DNA of 64,000 nucleotides, taken from positions 4,540 to 68,539 of the forward strand of contig JAZSEH010000018.1 in NCBI GenBank assembly GCA_045531585.1. The letters run 5' to 3'. The position numbers and the translations under genes are program-made. This DNA comes from SIG587 sp045531585. Lineage in GTDB: Bacteria; Bacillota; Clostridia; Oscillospirales; Acutalibacteraceae. The notes under the pieces were generated by a model, which saw nothing but the letters and a program-made list of their open reading frames with translations, did not search any database and was not told the DNA's origin. Every line of letters begins with the position of its first letter. Position 1 is the first letter of the stretch. This document shows positions 33,033-41,319 of this stretch, piece after piece.

Positions 33033-35234
33033 CTACTGATTCATACGTTCAACACTGAATGCGCCGTGAATTTTTTCAAGGCGGGATATGATGTTTTTAA
33101 GATGCTCAACGCTTTCGGCACTAACGGTTATATTAACAACACAGTTACCGTTTTTAATCTGCCGTGCATTTATAGCGTGAAGAGGCACACGCAGATTTAG
33201 TATTGCTGTGGTAACATCCACAACAAAGCCCTCACGGTCAACACCCATTATCTGCAGCGAGGAGGTAAAGTTATCCTTACGGTCATCGGCCCAGTGTGCA
33301 TTAAGCCACCGCTCAGGCTCGGGAGCAGATGATAAATCACGAGGTACATTATTACAGTCTCGCTTGTGAATTGAAACGCCGTGACCGCGGGTGATAAAGC
33401 CTATAATTTCATCACCCGGCAGAGGTGTGCAGCACTTGGAGAATTTAATAAGGCAATTATCAATGCCCTCAACAATAACACCGTCGGAAGATTTTGTGGA
33501 ATGTGGCTTTACAACATCCTCTATCTCCACAGGCTTTGAACTTTTAACAAGCTTGTTGTAATCCTCCTTAATACGGGGCATTATCTTTGAAAGAAGCAGT
33601 CCGCCGTAGCCTATGGCAGCATAAAAATCGTCAACAGTGCTTATATGCTGCTTTTTGGCAATAGACTCCACAAACTCGGCAAGCTCGGTATCATTTAATG
33701 AAATACCGCTTCTTTTAAGCTCACGCTCAAATTCAGTCTTACCTGTAACGATATTTTCGGCTCTGCGCTCCTTCTTAAACCAACTGCGGATTTTAGATTT
33801 AGCCTGACTTGTAACGGCTATTTTCATCCAATCACGGCTGGGACCGTGACCTGCTTGATTGGTGGTAAGTATATCAATAATCTCACCGGTTTGAATAACG
33901 TGGTTTATGGGAACTATTTTTCCGTCGGCTTTGGCACCAACCATACGAATACCAACGGCAGAATGAATGGCAAAGGCAAAGTCCACCACCGTTGAGCCAA
34001 CGGGCAGATTTATTACATCGCCCTTAGGGGTAACGGCAAACACATCCTCAGGGGCAAGATCCACCTTTATGGTCTGTAAAAGCTCGGTGCCGTCCTCGGT
34101 CTCACGCTGGCTGTCAAGTATCTGCCTTATCCAGGCAAGGCGTTCCTCCATTTTTTCATCACTGTCGTTAACGCCTTCCTTATACTTCCAGTGGGCGGCT
34201 ATGCCGAATTCCGCCGTATGATGCATATCCCAGGTGCGTATCTGTATTTCAAAGGGTACGCCCTCACGGGATATAACGGTGGTATGAAGTGACTGATACA
34301 TATTAGGCTTGGGGGTAGAAATATAATCCTTAAAGCGATTGGGAATGGGACGGAACATATCATGCATAATACCAAGGATATTATAGCAATCGTTCACGGT
34401 ATCGGTAATTATACGTATGGCATAAATATCGTAAATTTCCTCAAAATCTCTGCCCTGAACAAACATTTTACGGTAGATACCGTTTATGGATTTAACGCGG
34501 CTCTGGAAGGATACCTTTACACTTGGCAGGCTTTCCTTAAGCCTTGCTTCAACACGGGCGCGGATATCACTTAATATCTGTTCGCGTTGATGCTTTTGCG
34601 TATCAAGAAGCTTTTCTATCTCCTCATATGCAATAGGGTCAAGATGGGCAATGGCCCTGTCCTCAAGCTCCTCCTTAACACCGCGGATACCAAGCCTGTG
34701 GGCAATGGGAGCGTATACCTCTAAGGTTTCAAGGGATTTATCCCTCTGCTTTTGGGGGGCAACGGCATCGATGGTGCGCATATTGTGGAGGCGGTCAGCC
34801 AGCTTAATTACAATAACGCGGATATCCTTACCCATTGCAACCAGCATTTTTCTAAGGCTTTCTGCCTGCTGTTGCTCCTTACTGCTAAAGGAAAGTCGAC
34901 CTATTTTGGTGACACCGTCAACAAGCAGGGCAACGTCCTCGCCAAAATCACGGCGTATATTGTCAAGTGTTATCTCGGTATCCTCCACCACATCGTGGAG
35001 AAGAGCGGCGGCTATAGACTGAGTGTCCATACCAAGGGAAATAATTATCTCTGCTACATTAAATGGGTGATAGCAATAGGGTTCACTTGACTCTCTTTTC
35101 TGACCATCGTGGGCGGATACGCACAACTCAAAGGCACGGCGAACAAGCCCGTAATCATAAGCTTCGGACAGGCTTTCGTTGGCGCGCATCTGCTCTTCCA
35201 AGCGTTTATAATACTGTTCAAATTCAGCTAACAC
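33033..35234 (-). CDS. relA: Bifunctional (p)ppGpp synthetase/hydrolase Rel
   Basis: The 733-residue product has the full Rel layout. The HD hydrolase domain has ALLHDVVEDTEITLDNI (near 80) and LADRLHNMRTI (near 146). The synthetase domain has RVKSINGIYRKM (near 245), YAIRIITDTVNDCYN and DYISTPKPNMYQSLHT (near 300). The TGS domain (VFAVTPKGDVINLPVGS, near 395), a zinc-finger/helical region with KCCTPLPGDEIIGFITRG, and a C-terminal ACT domain follow. Both active sites look intact. It makes and degrades the starvation alarmone on ribosomes. GTG start with AGGGGA, overlapping recJ by 7 bases. Confidence 0.98.
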   Translation of the reverse strand: MLAEFEQYYKRLEEQMRANESLSEAYDYGLVRRAFELCVSAHDGQKRESSEPYCYHPFNVAEIIISLGMDTQSIAAALLHDVVEDTEITLDNIRRDFGEDVALLVDGVTKIGRLSFSSKEQQQAESLRKMLVAMGKDIRVIVIKLADRLHNMRTIDAVAPQKQRDKSLETLEVYAPIAHRLGIRGVKEELEDRAIAHLDPIAYEEIEKLLDTQKHQREQILSDIRARVEARLKESLPSVKVSFQSRVKSINGIYRKMFVQGRDFEEIYDIYAIRIITDTVNDCYNILGIMHDMFRPIPNRFKDYISTPKPNMYQSLHTTVISREGVPFEIQIRTWDMHHTAEFGIAAHWKYKEGVNDSDEKMEERLAWIRQILDSQRETEDGTELLQTIKVDLAPEDVFAVTPKGDVINLPVGSTVVDFAFAIHSAVGIRMVGAKADGKIVPINHVIQTGEIIDILTTNQAGHGPSRDWMKIAVTSQAKSKIRSWFKKERRAENIVTGKTEFERELKRSGISLNDTELAEFVESIAKKQHISTVDDFYAAIGYGGLLLSKIMPRIKEDYNKLVKSSKPVEIEDVVKPHSTKSSDGVIVEGIDNCLIKFSKCCTPLPGDEIIGFITRGHGVSIHKRDCNNVPRDLSSAPEPERWLNAHWADDRKDNFTSSLQIMGVDREGFVVDVTTAILNLRVPLHAINARQIKNGNCVVNITVSAESVEHLKNIISRLEKIHGAFSVERMNQ

Positions 35235-37255
35235 GGCTTTTCCCCTGCCCTTCTTAGAATTTGTGACCTTGAAAGGTCGGTTTTGGGGGCACCCTGCAGG
35301 GCACCCACTGTGATTATGTTATTATTTACTGCTTTATCCGCTAGACCCAGCTCACAAAGAGCGTCAACAGCGGTTTGGGTTTTAAAATGTCCAAGTGCAG
35401 GATAAAGGACTTGTTTTAGCTTTTCGTTGCTTATTCTGCCCTTTATAAGCCTTCGATACACGGCGCCTACCTCATCCCTTGTGGGGGCAATAAGGGAATA
35501 ATCCCCTGCTTTGCCTTTGTGTAGGTCATCATAAAGATTTGCAGCCTTAAAATACTCATCATCGTTAAAGCCTGTTTTTCTTATGCCCTTTATCTGCACC
35601 GAAAGATTTTCCTCACCGTTATACAGATTGGTATCAAGGGTAACCGCAAGGTCAAGGCTGTCCTCCACCTCAAAGGGAAAGCGTTCGGGACCAACGCCAA
35701 ACATAAGTGCCTGAAAAGAGGAATTATCCTTGGAAAAAAGCAATCTTAGATGCTTTCCTGATGAAAGGGACGTAACCCGTTCCAGTTTAACCTCAAAAAT
35801 ACCGAAAACAGGCTGAGGATTACCCATACCAAAGGGCTCCAAATCCCTTACAGACTGTGCCATTTCAACACACAGTGCCGCAGGCTTAAGATGACAGTCA
35901 AGGTTTAGCACCGGCACTGCAGACTCCTGCCTTTCGGCATATTCGTTAATTTTTTCTCTGAACAATTCAATACTGTTGGTACTAAGGGTTACCCCTGCCG
36001 CAAGAGAGTGTCCGCCGAAGCGCTGAGTAAGGTGGGCAACACTACAGATAGCCTCAAAAAGAGAAAACCCCTTAAAGGAACGTCCCGAGCCTGAGGCGGT
36101 ATCATCATCAATGCTAAGCACAATGGCAGGCTTGCCGTAATACTCACTTATTTTTCCCGCAACTATACCCACTATTCCGTGGTGCCAATTTTGTCCTGCG
36201 GTAACTATTACTCTATCAAAATTATAGCCGTTTTCCTCAATATCCTTTATGGCATGAGCAAAAATTTGTTTTTCCTTTTCCTGACGGGCGGCATTATCGT
36301 CATCAAGCTGACCTGCCACGGTAAGTGCAACCTTAATATCATCGGTAAGCAGCAGTTCTACGGCGCGTGAGGCATCACCCATTCGGCCTGCGGCATTTAT
36401 TCGGGGCACTATACCAAAGGCTATCCGCCCTGCGGTAACTGCATCCCTTGAAGTGCCCGATATCTGAAGCAGGGCCGAAACGCCCTTTCGTAAATGAAGA
36501 CTTTTTCTAAGTACGCGCAAAGCCATTTTAACTATACTGCGGTTTTCTCCCGTAAGGGGCATAATATCCCCAACTGTACCAATTCCAACAAGGTCGGCAT
36601 AAAGGGGCAAAAGCTCCTCTGCAGGCTTTTGTTCAAGGGCACAAACAAGCTTAAAGGCAACGGAAACACCGCATATTTCTTTAAAGGAGGAGGGACAGTC
36701 CTCACGGTGGGGGTCCACCACGGCCTGAGCCTCAGGTAATTCTCCTTGGGGTATATGATGGTCGGTAACCACAACCTTCATACCAAGGGCGTTGGCGCAG
36801 GCTATTTCCTCATTAGCGGCAATTCCGTTATCCACGGTGATTATCAAATCAACGCCTTTGGCGTGGAGGGCTTCAACGCTTTCCTTATGCATACCGTAGC
36901 CCTCACTAAAGCGGTCGGGAATATAATAAATTACCCTTGCGTTTCTTTTACGCAGATAGTCGGTTAAAAGGGCGGTGGCGGTAATTCCGTCACAGTCATA
37001 GTCTCCGTAAACGGCAATAAGCTCACCTGCGGCGATTGATGTGTTTATTATTCCTGCCGCTTTTTCAATATCGGCAAGCTCTCTATAATCGCAAAGCAAA
37101 GGCTCATCAGATAAAAATTCCTCTAATGAGGCGGCATCGTTATATCCTCTCGCACAGGCAATAAGGGCGGTAAAGGGGTCAATATCACATTCCTCACTAA
37201 GGGAAACCGCCAACGCCTTATCGGTATCAGCCGTTACCCATTTTTTCATTGCCAT
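35228..37255 (-). CDS. recJ: Single-stranded-DNA exonuclease RecJ
   Basis: The 675-residue product has the DHH motifs VYGDYDCDGITATALLTDYL (near 78), VDNGIA, VTDHHIPQGELP (near 165) and NAAGRMGDASRAVELL (near 285). The DHHA1 domain has HHGIVGIVAGKISE (near 360) and GGHSLAAGVTL (near 415), and a C-terminal OB and extra domain follow. It degrades single-stranded DNA 5' to 3' in repair. The ATG at 37255 is chosen because GAGGTGG is the ribosome site and contains the upstream in-frame GTG. First gene of an operon running to 29.5 kb. Confidence 0.96.
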   Translation of the reverse strand: MAMKKWVTADTDKALAVSLSEECDIDPFTALIACARGYNDAASLEEFLSDEPLLCDYRELADIEKAAGIINTSIAAGELIAVYGDYDCDGITATALLTDYLRKRNARVIYYIPDRFSEGYGMHKESVEALHAKGVDLIITVDNGIAANEEIACANALGMKVVVTDHHIPQGELPEAQAVVDPHREDCPSSFKEICGVSVAFKLVCALEQKPAEELLPLYADLVGIGTVGDIMPLTGENRSIVKMALRVLRKSLHLRKGVSALLQISGTSRDAVTAGRIAFGIVPRINAAGRMGDASRAVELLLTDDIKVALTVAGQLDDDNAARQEKEKQIFAHAIKDIEENGYNFDRVIVTAGQNWHHGIVGIVAGKISEYYGKPAIVLSIDDDTASGSGRSFKGFSLFEAICSVAHLTQRFGGHSLAAGVTLSTNSIELFREKINEYAERQESAVPVLNLDCHLKPAALCVEMAQSVRDLEPFGMGNPQPVFGIFEVKLERVTSLSSGKHLRLLFSKDNSSFQALMFGVGPERFPFEVEDSLDLAVTLDTNLYNGEENLSVQIKGIRKTGFNDDEYFKAANLYDDLHKGKAGDYSLIAPTRDEVGAVYRRLIKGRISNEKLKQVLYPALGHFKTQTAVDALCELGLADKAVNNNIITVGALQGAPKTDLSRSQILRRAGEKPC

Positions 37256-37290
37256 ATTTACCACCTCGCAAAATATAATTATACATAATA

Positions 37291-37319
37291 ATTATATCAC
37301 TAAGTATATACATTTGCAA
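37291..37319 (-). promoter_or_regulatory. Promoter of the recJ-rel operon
   Basis: On the minus strand TTGCAA (37314-37319) and TATAAT (37291-37296) are 17 bases apart, immediately after the serA terminator. Confidence 0.7.
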
Positions 37320-37325
37320 GAAAAA

Positions 37326-37356
37326 AAGAAAAGCCCGATGTGAAAACACATCGGGC
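37326..37356 (-). terminator. Terminator of serC-serA
   Basis: A 10-base G+C-rich perfect stem (37333-37342 with 37347-37356) with a 4-base loop is followed on the minus strand by TTTTCTTTTTTT. Confidence 0.92.
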
Positions 37357-37375
37357 ATATTTTAAACTATTAAGT

Positions 37376-38539
37376 TCATATCATACGAACGCGGATAACG
37401 TCATCCAAACCTTCAATAACCTTTGCAATGGCATCAAAATCGGCTTCTCCAATATCAACCATTGTGTAGGCATTGTCGCCCTTAGATTTGTTAAGGAGAT
37501 TTTCGATATTAACGTTATACTTACCAATCTCGGTAGTAATAGCGCTAAGAATGTTGGGAACGTTCTTGTGCATTACGCAGATACGCTTAACACCACTTCT
37601 GGGCATTGTAATTTCAGGCATATTAACGCTGTTAACAATGTTACCGTTCTCAATGTAATCAATAAGCTGGTCGGCTGCCATTTTGGCGCAGTTATCCTCC
37701 GATTCGGGGGTGGATGCACCAAGGTGAGGAATGGCAATAACACCGTCAACACCTATCATTTCATCGGTGGGGAAATCGGTTACGTAGGCTGCAACCTTAC
37801 CGTCCTCAAGGGCGGCAATCATATCCTCAGACTTAACAAGGTCGGCACGGGCAAAGTTAAGAACTCTTACGCCGTTTTTCATTGCGGCAATGGCATCCTT
37901 GTTTATAAAGCCCTTGGTATCGGGAGTGAGAGGAACGTGAATTGTGATGTAATCACAGTTCTCATATATCTCCTGCAGGCTATCAACGTGGATAGCGTTA
38001 TGGGTAATGCTCCAAGCAGCCTTAACAGAAAGGTAGGGGTCGTAACCATAAACCTTCATACCAAGAGCATTAGCGGCATTGGCAACAAGTGCGCCAATGG
38101 CGCCAAGACCGATAATACCAAGCTTTTTGCCACGTATTTCGGGGCCAACAAAGGCTCCCTTGCCCTTTTCAACCATTTTGCCAACCTCAGCACCGTTGCC
38201 CTTAAGGGTTTTTGCCCACTCAATAGCGGGGATAACACGGCGAGAGCAGATAAGAAGTCCTCCGATAACAAGCTCCTTAACGGCGTTTGCATTTGCACCG
38301 GGGGTGTTGAAAACAACGATACCCGCTGCAGAGCAACGGTCAATAGGAATATTATTTGTACCTGCACCTGCACGGGCAATAGCCTTTAAGGTTTCGGGAA
38401 ACTGAACGTCATGAAGAGCTGCAGAGCGAACTATAGCGCCGTCAGGATTAGCAATGCTATCACCGATAGCATATTGCTCCTTATCAAAAACATCAAGACC
38501 TGCGGCAGAAATTTTATTGTAAGTTAAAATGTTATACAT
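37376..38539 (-). CDS. serA: D-3-phosphoglycerate dehydrogenase
   Basis: The 387-residue product has the D-2-hydroxyacid dehydrogenase fold. It contains RAGAGTNNIPIDRC (near 50), the NAD-binding KLGIIGLGAIGALVANAAN (near 140), NFARADLV (near 230), the catalytic PHLGASTPESEDNCA with histidine (near 275), and a C-terminal ACT domain (about 313-387). It oxidises 3-phosphoglycerate in serine synthesis, and the ACT domain is the usual serine sensor. I prefer the ATG 6 bases after the serC stop; an in-frame TTG at 38548 overlaps serC. Confidence 0.95.
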   Translation of the reverse strand: MYNILTYNKISAAGLDVFDKEQYAIGDSIANPDGAIVRSAALHDVQFPETLKAIARAGAGTNNIPIDRCSAAGIVVFNTPGANANAVKELVIGGLLICSRRVIPAIEWAKTLKGNGAEVGKMVEKGKGAFVGPEIRGKKLGIIGLGAIGALVANAANALGMKVYGYDPYLSVKAAWSITHNAIHVDSLQEIYENCDYITIHVPLTPDTKGFINKDAIAAMKNGVRVLNFARADLVKSEDMIAALEDGKVAAYVTDFPTDEMIGVDGVIAIPHLGASTPESEDNCAKMAADQLIDYIENGNIVNSVNMPEITMPRSGVKRICVMHKNVPNILSAITTEIGKYNVNIENLLNKSKGDNAYTMVDIGEADFDAIAKVIEGLDDVIRVRMI

Positions 38540-38544
38540 AGTAA

Positions 38545-39627
38545 TCAACCGTTTTCCTTTTCAAAATTTGCCATAAACTCTACGAGTTTTTCAACGCCTT
38601 CAACAGGCATAGCGTTGTAGATGGAGGCGCGCATACCGCCAACGGAGCGGTGGCCCTTAAGATTTACAAAGCCTGCCTTTTTAGCCTCGGCAACAAACTT
38701 TGCATCAAGCTCCTCATTACCGGTAACAAAGGGAACGTTCATTAAAGAACGATCCTTCTTCTCAACGGTGCCCTTGAACATTTTGCTGTTATCAAGGAAA
38801 TTGTAAAGAATAGCGGCCTTTTTCTCATTAATTGCCTTCATAGCCTCAAGTCCGCCAAGCTTCTTTATCCATTTAAGAACAAGACCTGCAACGTAGATTG
38901 CATAACAAGGAGGCGTATTGAACATAGAATCATTTTCGCTGTGTGTAGCGTAATTAAACATTGTGGGAGTAATATCCTGAGCATTGCCGATAAGGTCCTC
39001 ACGGATGATAACAATGGTAAGACCTGCAGGAGCAACGTTCTTTTGTGCACCGGCGTAAAGAATACCAAACTTGCTAACGTCAATAGGCTCGGAAAGAATA
39101 CAGCTGGAAATATCGGCTACAAGAGGAACGTTACCTGTATCGGGAAGCTGGGTAAAACGGGTACCGTAAATTGTATTATTCATACAAATGTGGAAGTAAT
39201 CTGCATCGGGTGTGAAATCAGCCTTGTTAAGCTCAGGAATAAAAGAATAGGTCTTATCTGCAGAGGAAGCAATAGCCTTTGCCTCACCGTAGCGTGCGGC
39301 CTCCTTATAAGCCTTGTTAGCCCACTGGCCTGTAATAACAAAGTCTGCCTTCTTGCTCTTGTTAAGTAAGTTAAGCGGAATCATTGCAAACTGCGAGGAA
39401 GCGCCACCCTGAAGGAAAAGAACCTTATAATTATCAGGAATATTCATTACCTCGCGAAGGTCAGCCTCGGTTTCCTTAATGATTGCATCGTACTCCTTAG
39501 AGCGATGGGACATTTCCATAACGGATTGACCTGAAGTGCCATGCTCCAACATTTCGTTTGCGCAGGTTTCAAGTACCTCTAAAGGTAAGCAGGAAGGACC
39601 TGCACTAAAGTTATAAACTCTTGCCAT
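38545..39627 (-). CDS. serC: Phosphoserine aminotransferase
   Basis: The 360-residue product has NFSAGPSCLPLEVLE at the start, GQSVMEMSHRSKEYD, LFLQGGASSQFAMIPLNLL (near 70), the PLP-lysine region LYAGAQKNVAPAGLTIVI (near 190), and GGMRASIYNAMPVEGVEKLV near the end. It makes phosphoserine from phosphohydroxypyruvate with glutamate. First gene of the serC-serA operon, with an excellent promoter and a short leader; no serine phosphatase gene is adjacent. Confidence 0.98.
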   Translation of the reverse strand: MARVYNFSAGPSCLPLEVLETCANEMLEHGTSGQSVMEMSHRSKEYDAIIKETEADLREVMNIPDNYKVLFLQGGASSQFAMIPLNLLNKSKKADFVITGQWANKAYKEAARYGEAKAIASSADKTYSFIPELNKADFTPDADYFHICMNNTIYGTRFTQLPDTGNVPLVADISSCILSEPIDVSKFGILYAGAQKNVAPAGLTIVIIREDLIGNAQDITPTMFNYATHSENDSMFNTPPCYAIYVAGLVLKWIKKLGGLEAMKAINEKKAAILYNFLDNSKMFKGTVEKKDRSLMNVPFVTGNEELDAKFVAEAKKAGFVNLKGHRSVGGMRASIYNAMPVEGVEKLVEFMANFEKENG

Positions 39628-39663
39628 AGTGATTTTATCCCCTATCTGAAAAAATTTTATTCC

Positions 39664-39692
39664 ATTATATTAGAGTAATTTATAAAAGTCAA
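39664..39692 (-). promoter_or_regulatory. Promoter of serC-serA
   Basis: On the minus strand TTGACT (39687-39692) and exact TATAAT (39664-39669) are 17 bases apart, about 35 bases upstream of the serC ATG. Confidence 0.8.
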
Positions 39693-39780
39693 TAGGTTTG
39701 TTAAAAAAATATCAAAGTTTTTTAAAATTATTTTTGTTTTTTCAAAAAGTTTGTTATTTTTTTGTCAATGTCTATTTGAT

Positions 39781-39812
39781 AATAACCCTCACTTGCTGAA
39801 GTGAGGGTTATT
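39781..39812 (-). terminator. Hairpin after the antiporter gene
   Basis: A perfect 14-base stem (39781-39794 with 39799-39812) with a 4-base loop, starting 3 bases after the stop codon on the minus strand. The T-run is weak (TTATTAT). Confidence 0.7.
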
Positions 39813-39814
39813 AA

Positions 39815-41113
39815 CTATTTGTTTTTATTTTCGTTAGCAGCTGTAAGCTTTGTCTGCCTACGCTCCTTAACGTGATCGGGAATGGGGTGTATTTCCCCTG
39901 CAGCTGCAAGGGCCTGACGAGTAAGCAGAGGTCCTACAAGCTCATAGATAAGAACTGCAAAAAGTGTAATGTTACGGATGAGGTTACCCTGAGCTCCAAG
40001 CTGCATGGCTGTGGTGCACATTCCAAGGGCAACACCTGCCTGCGGAAGCAGGGTTATACCCAGATATTTACATATTTTAGGCCCACAGTGGGTAAGCTTT
40101 GCACTGTAGAGAGTACCAAAGTATTTACCTGCGGAACGGGTAAGAATATATACCGCGCCTATTATAATGATAGCAACGTCGGTAAATACGCCCAGCTCCA
40201 GCTCTGCACCGCTTATAACAAAGAACAGGGCAAAAAGCGGCGAGGTCCATTTATCGGAGGCGGCCATAAGGTCGTGAGAAAGAGGACATATATTGCAGAA
40301 CACTGTGCCAAGCATCATACATACAAGAAGGGAAGAAAACTGTATATGCACAGGGCCTACGTGGAAATCCATCATAGAAAGTGATGCCGTAAGGAACACC
40401 GCACCTATGGTAAGATTAAGGCGGTTGGTATTGGAGTTGAACAGTTTTTCAAGTTGAGTGAGTACCCAGCCCATAGCTGCGCCAAGCAACAGCGAGCATA
40501 TTATCTCAATTATTGGATTTACGATTATAGATATAAGGTCTATCTGGCCGCTTACAAGGGTTTTGGCTATGCCGAAGGATACCGCAAAAACCACAAGGCC
40601 TACGGCATCATCAAGGGCAACTATAGGCAGAAGAAGCTTTGTAAGGGGACCGTGAGCCTTATACTGACGGACAACCATAAGGGTGGCGGCAGGTGCGGTG
40701 GCCGTTGCTATGGCACCAAGTGTTATTACCTGTGCAAGGGTGAATTTTTCAGGCATGGCAAGGTGAATTAAATAAAGACCGATATCAACAAAAAGGGTTG
40801 CTGTTATAGCCTGAAGCACACCAATGACAAAGGCCTGCTTACCTGTCTTTTTAAGGTCATCAACCCTGAATTCGTTACCTATTGAAAAGGCTATAAAGCC
40901 AAGGGCCACTTCACTTACAAGGGAAAGGCCGGAAACCGAATCTGCAGTGGGGAAACCAAGACCGTCTATCCCTAAAGCGCCGATGCAGTACGGACCTATT
41001 AAAACGCCTGCAATCAGGTATGCCGTAACAGAGGGCAGCTTTAAGGGCTTAAAGAGCCTTGTCATAAGAAGTCCTGCAAGCAGGGCGATGGATACTGATA
41101 ATAGTGTACTCAC
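39815..41113 (-). CDS. CPA2-family cation:proton antiporter membrane protein
   Basis: The 432-residue product has about 12-13 membrane helices and the Na+/H+ exchanger-type domain. It contains LKLPSVTAYLIAGVLIGPYC (near 28), LGFIAFSIGNEFRVDDL (near 90), the unwound-helix segment IATATAPAATLMVVRQY (near 154) and the ion-binding ALDDAVGLVVFAVSF with paired aspartates (near 185). No nucleotide-binding RCK/TrkA-N domain follows; the tail is short, basic and hydrophilic. It probably exchanges Na+ or K+ for protons. GTG start; the AAGGA site is rather far (about 12 bases). Confidence 0.88.
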   Translation of the reverse strand: MSTLLSVSIALLAGLLMTRLFKPLKLPSVTAYLIAGVLIGPYCIGALGIDGLGFPTADSVSGLSLVSEVALGFIAFSIGNEFRVDDLKKTGKQAFVIGVLQAITATLFVDIGLYLIHLAMPEKFTLAQVITLGAIATATAPAATLMVVRQYKAHGPLTKLLLPIVALDDAVGLVVFAVSFGIAKTLVSGQIDLISIIVNPIIEIICSLLLGAAMGWVLTQLEKLFNSNTNRLNLTIGAVFLTASLSMMDFHVGPVHIQFSSLLVCMMLGTVFCNICPLSHDLMAASDKWTSPLFALFFVISGAELELGVFTDVAIIIIGAVYILTRSAGKYFGTLYSAKLTHCGPKICKYLGITLLPQAGVALGMCTTAMQLGAQGNLIRNITLFAVLIYELVGPLLTRQALAAAGEIHPIPDHVKERRQTKLTAANENKNK

Positions 41114-41157
41114 TTGAAAATCGCTTCCTTAACAATTTATTAAAAAATCACCAATGA

Positions 41158-41186
41158 AGTATAACACAACTACATCTAAAAAACAA
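41158..41186 (-). promoter_or_regulatory. Promoter of the antiporter gene
   Basis: On the minus strand TTGTTT (41181-41186) and TATACT (41158-41163) are 17 bases apart, just downstream of the terminator at 41201-41230. Confidence 0.6.
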
Positions 41187-41200
41187 GGAATTTAAAGCAC

Positions 41201-41230
41201 AAAAAACCAACCACCAAGGGTTGGTTTTTT
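41201..41230 (-). terminator. Terminator after GH123-like gene and HAD remnant
   Basis: A 12-base stem (41201-41212 with 41219-41230) whose 3' arm ends in TTTTTT on the minus strand. It lies just after the remnant of a HAD gene. Confidence 0.85.
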
Positions 41231-41237
41231 GGTGATT

Positions 41238-41319
41238 TTAAAGCAATTCCTCAAAGGTTTTTTTAGCGCGTTGAGTCAACAAAGGTACCGTCAAGGTCAA
41301 AAACGTAGATATTGCTCAT
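41238..41319 (-). pseudogene. Remnant of a HAD-superfamily hydrolase gene
   Basis: From an ATG that overlaps the stop of the GH123-like gene (TAATG), the minus strand reads MSNIYVFDLDGTFVDSTR and then stops at 41263-41265. DLDGT is the catalytic motif I of HAD phosphatases and FDLDGTxxDS is the family's classic N-terminus. In the +1 frame the bases that follow read RAKKTFEELL and a stop at 41238-41240, which looks like the C-terminus of the same kind of protein. The simplest reading is a HAD gene of about 210-230 codons that lost its whole middle by an internal deletion. Family recognition is firm; the C-terminal match is inference. Confidence 0.75.

Noticed and set aside
37340..38389. Plus-strand open frame of 349 codons antisense to serA
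   Set aside because: It mirrors the codon bias of serA on the other strand, has no family motif and no ribosome site, while serA is fully conserved.
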